DNA of 64,000 nt from Mesocentrotus franciscanus. Taxonomy: Eukaryota > Echinodermata > Echinoidea > Camarodonta > Strongylocentrotidae. This document shows positions 54,276 through 59,500 of the stretch, one piece after another (within the stretch, counting starts at the first letter, position 1; the number at the start of each line of letters is the position of its first letter). The position numbers and the translations under genes are program-made. The notes beneath the pieces are model-generated. The model was not told the origin of the DNA and did not search any database. It was given only the letters and a program-made list of their open reading frames with translations. The DNA lies in assembly GCA_037976565.1 (NCBI GenBank), contig CP137686.1:26125828-26189827 (forward strand), in the 5' to 3' direction.

Positions 54276-56498
54276 TTTTCTTGTTCCTCTCCTTCTCCTC
54301 CTCCTCCTCCTTTCTATGGGGGTGTTTGAAAGTGGTTTTATATGAATAAGTTACCTTGTGTTTCTGATTTGAAATGGGGGCGAAAGAGAGAGAATTTGAT
54401 GAAATTAATGCCTACATGTACATCAATTTCAGGAATAAATTCCTTTTGAAGGAATAGCCCTCTGAAAAAAAAATGAAACTATTCTGCCATGAACTAATCA
54501 TCAGGAAATCACAAAAGTGCAGTGTTAAGCTATGAAGCCATTGTGTAATTACTGTTTCAGATTAGCATATAAATTGGATAATTAATGTTAGGAGTTATGC
54601 AACATGATATGAACGATTTTTAAAGTGAAGTATTAATGAATGTTAACCCCCATAATCAAGTCACTCATTAAAATTCTGATAATTACTTGGTAATCATTAT
54701 TGATATCAGGAAATATTTCTTATGTCTTTAAATACATGTATGAACTTTAAACAAAAATGCAATTATGAAGAATGTTAACAAATGTTCTTCAACATAAAGT
54801 GAACACACTTCTAGCTGGAAGCAGACAGAATTTCAATAAGAGATGAACATTTTGGAAGTCACTTCATCCATATTTTCGGCAAATAATTGGAATAATCTTA
54901 CTTAATGCCCTTCTGCCGCTCAGCAGATCATATTGTTTGTTGAGAACTAGAAGGAATTAACTGTCATACTTCAACACAAATGTAATGCCTTTCTGGCTCT
55001 CCACAAATGATATAACCCAATTTTACCACCTTGGACATATTCTCCTATATTTTCTGTTTCAGAGATTTCTGCAGAAAAAATGCTATCCTCAAAATAACTA
55101 TGGATTTTGGTTTAAAATAAATTTACTTTCTTATCATTCTGAAAAAAAAACATCTGTACAGAACAGTTTACATGTCTTTTCTTATAAATAGAATGTAGGG
55201 CAGCTTGCCTCTAACATTTTTACAGAAAACCCCCACTCTCCTCAAAATAGTTTTTATAAATTAGGTTTGAAAAGATTTTGCGTCATGATTTCTCTAAAGA
55301 ATTATAAAGAATTATGTATCTATTTGTGGGGTCGCTTTCTAAGGAACTAGCACTAAAAATAAAAATCTCCTTGCATGGTAATCTACAGAAATGCCATTGC
55401 ACTGCACAAACTGCAAGAATGTAGAATCATAAATGGCAAAGCCCTGTAGGCAGCTTCATGGCTTAACCAGCACCGAGCTCAGAGATTGGCTAGATAAACT
55501 AATCAAATTCCCAATGATCGTCACTGCATTAATTGAAGGGGACAAGTCTGCTAAAACACCATTTGCAACAAACGCCATAGCAGACGAACAAGCAGCCTGG
55601 TATTTCCACATGCCACATTCATTCAAAGAAGCTTGTTCACACCTTCATCTCAAGACTTTCATTAGCAACTATAATTAACAGGTTGGGGTAGTTGTTTTTA
55701 AAGAAAAAGGGAGATGGCATGACAGAAAAAGGAATTGCAATACAGAGATAATTAGAGAGAGAAAAAGAAAGAGAGAGGGAGAAAGAGAGACAGAGAGAGG
55801 GAGAAAGAGAGAGGGAGAAAGAGAGACAGAGAGAGGGGGAGACGGAAAGAGAGACAGAGAGGGATAGAGAGACAGAGAGACAGAGAAGGGGAAAAGAAAA
55901 ACATTTACTACAATAGACATGCACATACTACTAGCATGTAAGCATGGAGAACTCTAAAATAAGGAGGAAAATTTGATTTTGGTGATCTAAAATCAATATT
56001 TTTAAAGAAATTGCCCACCTTAAGTTTAAATATAACATTGTCCACTGTATAGGATAAATGTGGAGCATTCCCACCACAGTTGCATGAAATCTAATTTTTA
56101 TACAATGCTTTACACAATATCTGTGTCACCGATCGAGCAAATATTCTATTACACTCTGAAAATCTCTATCTAGTGTGAAAGTAACCACTGTGTCTGTTGA
56201 TGAAATCTACATCAGATGGTAAACAACTGTAGTCTGATCTCTTTTGCTCCCCCCTCTCTCTCTGGCTCTCTTTGTTTGTATTAAACAGACAAATATTATC
56301 AACATTTCTCTCTTTCTTTTCTTTCTTTCTCTTTCTTTCTCTCTCTCTCTCTCTCTGTCTCTTGTTCTTTCCTATTCTAACCATCTGCCTTTCTCTCTAG
56401 TACAAATTGCCTAATACTTTTCTTTCTTTTCCACTTTCTCTCTTTTATCAAATTACAAAATTTCCCTTCTCCCTCACTCTCTCTCCCACCTGCTTCCC

Positions 56499-56544
<46 letters not shown>

Positions 56545-59500
56545 GTTTTTATCTCTGATTAGACCTACACATCCTTTCCTTTTTCATCTATCACACTTTC
56601 CAAATATCATTCTTACCTTTCCCCATCTCTCTCTCGGGGCAATCAATAACACTTTACTTTACCTGCAACTCGCCTGCTACAAAACAAAGCAAAATACCAA
56701 GCTCGCTCTCGGCTTCTCTAAACCCAGCTGGGAACCTGAGAAAGACTAAGCACTGAGAACACAAGTCACATGATCAACTCAAAGTATCAGGTGATCGAAG
56801 ACTCTCTTATCACACGATCTCATCTTACTTTGATGGGGAAGGCAAAACTCTCAGAGCCGACCAAATTTTGTCACTTTTTGAGTGAAAAGACGGCAAGAAA
56901 AATTGAAAGGACATTCTTATTGATGGGTAGTGCTCCTGAAACAAAACACAAATCTAATTTTATGGAGTGACATTCTTGATAGAGTGGGTATATCAATTCC
57001 GAATTCATGTGAAATACTAGACAACTAGAGAATGACTTACTCAATCACATGACTTACTATTGCAAAACAATGCAAAGTCACTTTCAAACGGGGAATGTGT
57101 TGCGAAATGCAGCATAATAAGAAGTTTGCAAAGCACACATTTTGGAAAACATTTCTTGACACACACAAAAATTTGAAAACAAAACTAGTGACTCCCACTC
57201 TTTTCATTGTATACAATTTAATTATGAAGTCCCTTTTAAAAAAGCATGATGCAAAAGGGAGCACAGTAAAAAGTAAGAGGGCATAATGCAGGGTTTGAAT
57301 TTTCTAAGTTACTGACTTTACCTCCATTATGACAGTGTGTAGTCTTTCATTTGAGTTTTCTTCAATTTATTGTACTCAATGAAAATTCTCTGACAAGCAC
57401 AAAACGGCGATCATCTCATGATTTGTTTTTCTTTCTTTTTTCTTTCTTATTCTTTTTCTCCTTTCTTTCTTTTTCCGTTTCATTTTCTACATTTTCCCCC
57501 CTCTTTTTTTTTTTTGGAGGGGAGAGCTGTTTGGCAAATGCCTCCTGTGCCCCCTGTATCTGCCCCTGAATTCCTTACCTTCGTTTACACAGCTAGTCCA
57601 CAGATTTTGATTCAACCTATATCCTTATACCTAAATCTATGCTAAACATAAATCTTCGACTAACCTATATTAAATTACACAGGGGCTCTGGATGATTTTG
57701 CCTGTAAAACTACTAACATAGCCTTTTAATCCTCCAATTGGCCCCTCAAATGAGACAATTTCGGTATTGAATAAAATTTGGAATATCTCTTCAAGAAGGA
57801 CTTGTAGAATTTGCACTGTAAACACGTAGGAACATACTGAAACCAAACCTATACAACTTACTGCCACCCTGAACAAAGACTATCCAGAAATGACAGTTCT
57901 AAATGTCCAAGAAAAGCAGTCTGGACAACAAAGTGGTCAAGGAAAACAAATTTCCATCTCACATGCCAAGTATTGAATATGTCTCGCAGGGTGAAACATG
58001 AGGACATCCTCACGCATCACATGATATCGAAATATGACAGCGAGGGGTTTATAGTTTCCAAACTGCATTAGATTGTCACATTTGTCCCACTTCCAGGGTG
58101 GTTGGACACAGAAGAAGATGATATCTATATAACGCATGTTAGTGAAAGGAAGAATAGATATATAATACGCCTAGATATTGCGTCTGGGGTTATTGAATGT
58201 TTAGTGGGTGGAATATAAGGTTGAGGGGGTATGACAATATAGGCTAACTCGTGTGCTAACATGTGCATCCAATTTACTCTGGGCTATCTTTGTCAGCTGA
58301 GAAAAAAGCATGTCGCACTGGGATCTTGCTTTAGAACAAAAATTTGTGATTTTATTTCAAACTGAAAGGACTTGTATTAAATAATGAGAAGGGTGAAAAT
58401 ATTTGGTAATTAAAGATATCCCTTAAGGCACATGCCCCCAACGCCCAAAAAAAAAAAAAAAAAAAAAATTGGGATACCTTAAATACACAGAAAAATGGAA
58501 ATGTGCCGGCTAATTGTAAAATCTAGCAATTTTAGATCCAAAAGGCACCCGACGATGTAATAAACCCTCTTCAGATTGTCAGAGAACTTTGCAGTAAAAT
58601 AAAGCATCTAAAAATGTAATGCCATATCTATCTATTTCTTCAAATGAAAAGTGAATTGAACTCAAAGATCCCTTTTAACATGTATTCAAACTCAAAGATG
58701 TGAGAAATGCAATTAACTTCTGTTAAATCATTGCTGACTATTTGATATGTCATCTCAAAAGGAAATACCCTTCATAAAATTCAACAACCTTTACAAGAAT
58801 AAAAATGCATGGATTTTGTGAGAGAGTGGTTCCTGGTTACACCTTGATATCAAGTGATTGTACAGTGCACCTGGGGGGTGTTTCACAAAGACTAAGATCA
58901 ACTTTATGTTGGACTTAAGTATAACAGGCCGTTCATGCCATTGTTTGCTCTTACCATTTACTGGCATTTGTCTTTCAAGGGACTTACAAATCATGGTCAC
59001 AAATCTACAGAGTTTACATTTTTTGATAGCTCATTATTGAAGGAAAAAAATTATCTAAAGATAATAATTTAGAGACCAATGGGGATAGCAACCGATGGCA
59101 TGAATGGCCAGCCATACTTAAGTCCAACTTAAAGTCGATCTTAGTCTTTGTGAAACACCCCCCAGGTCGAACATCTGTCGAACGTCTGGCGCAATTAAAG
59201 CACGGCTCGTAAAATGCGGTCTCAATTCTTACACCTTCCTCAATCTTCTTGGTAATTTCAAGCAACAAAAAATAAAGAGCAAAGCCTAGTATCCAATGAC
59301 GAGTGAAATAGTGGCAGAGAACGTTGCCGGTTTAAGGTTTAAAAGCTTGGTGCAGTCAAAACCTTTTCCGCCACAGGCATGGATATTATAGTGAGTACCG
59401 GTAACATGGTCTTGATGGGCACTATCACAACCCACTTTATACAAATCTTGCTTTAGTCGTTAACGAAAAGCTGCAGGGTTTTATCATCAAATAAGTCAAA

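Noticed and set aside
55433..55678. 81-codon plus-strand ORF with fairly complex composition
   Set aside because: No splice-site support, no recognisable family and length within chance for this window.
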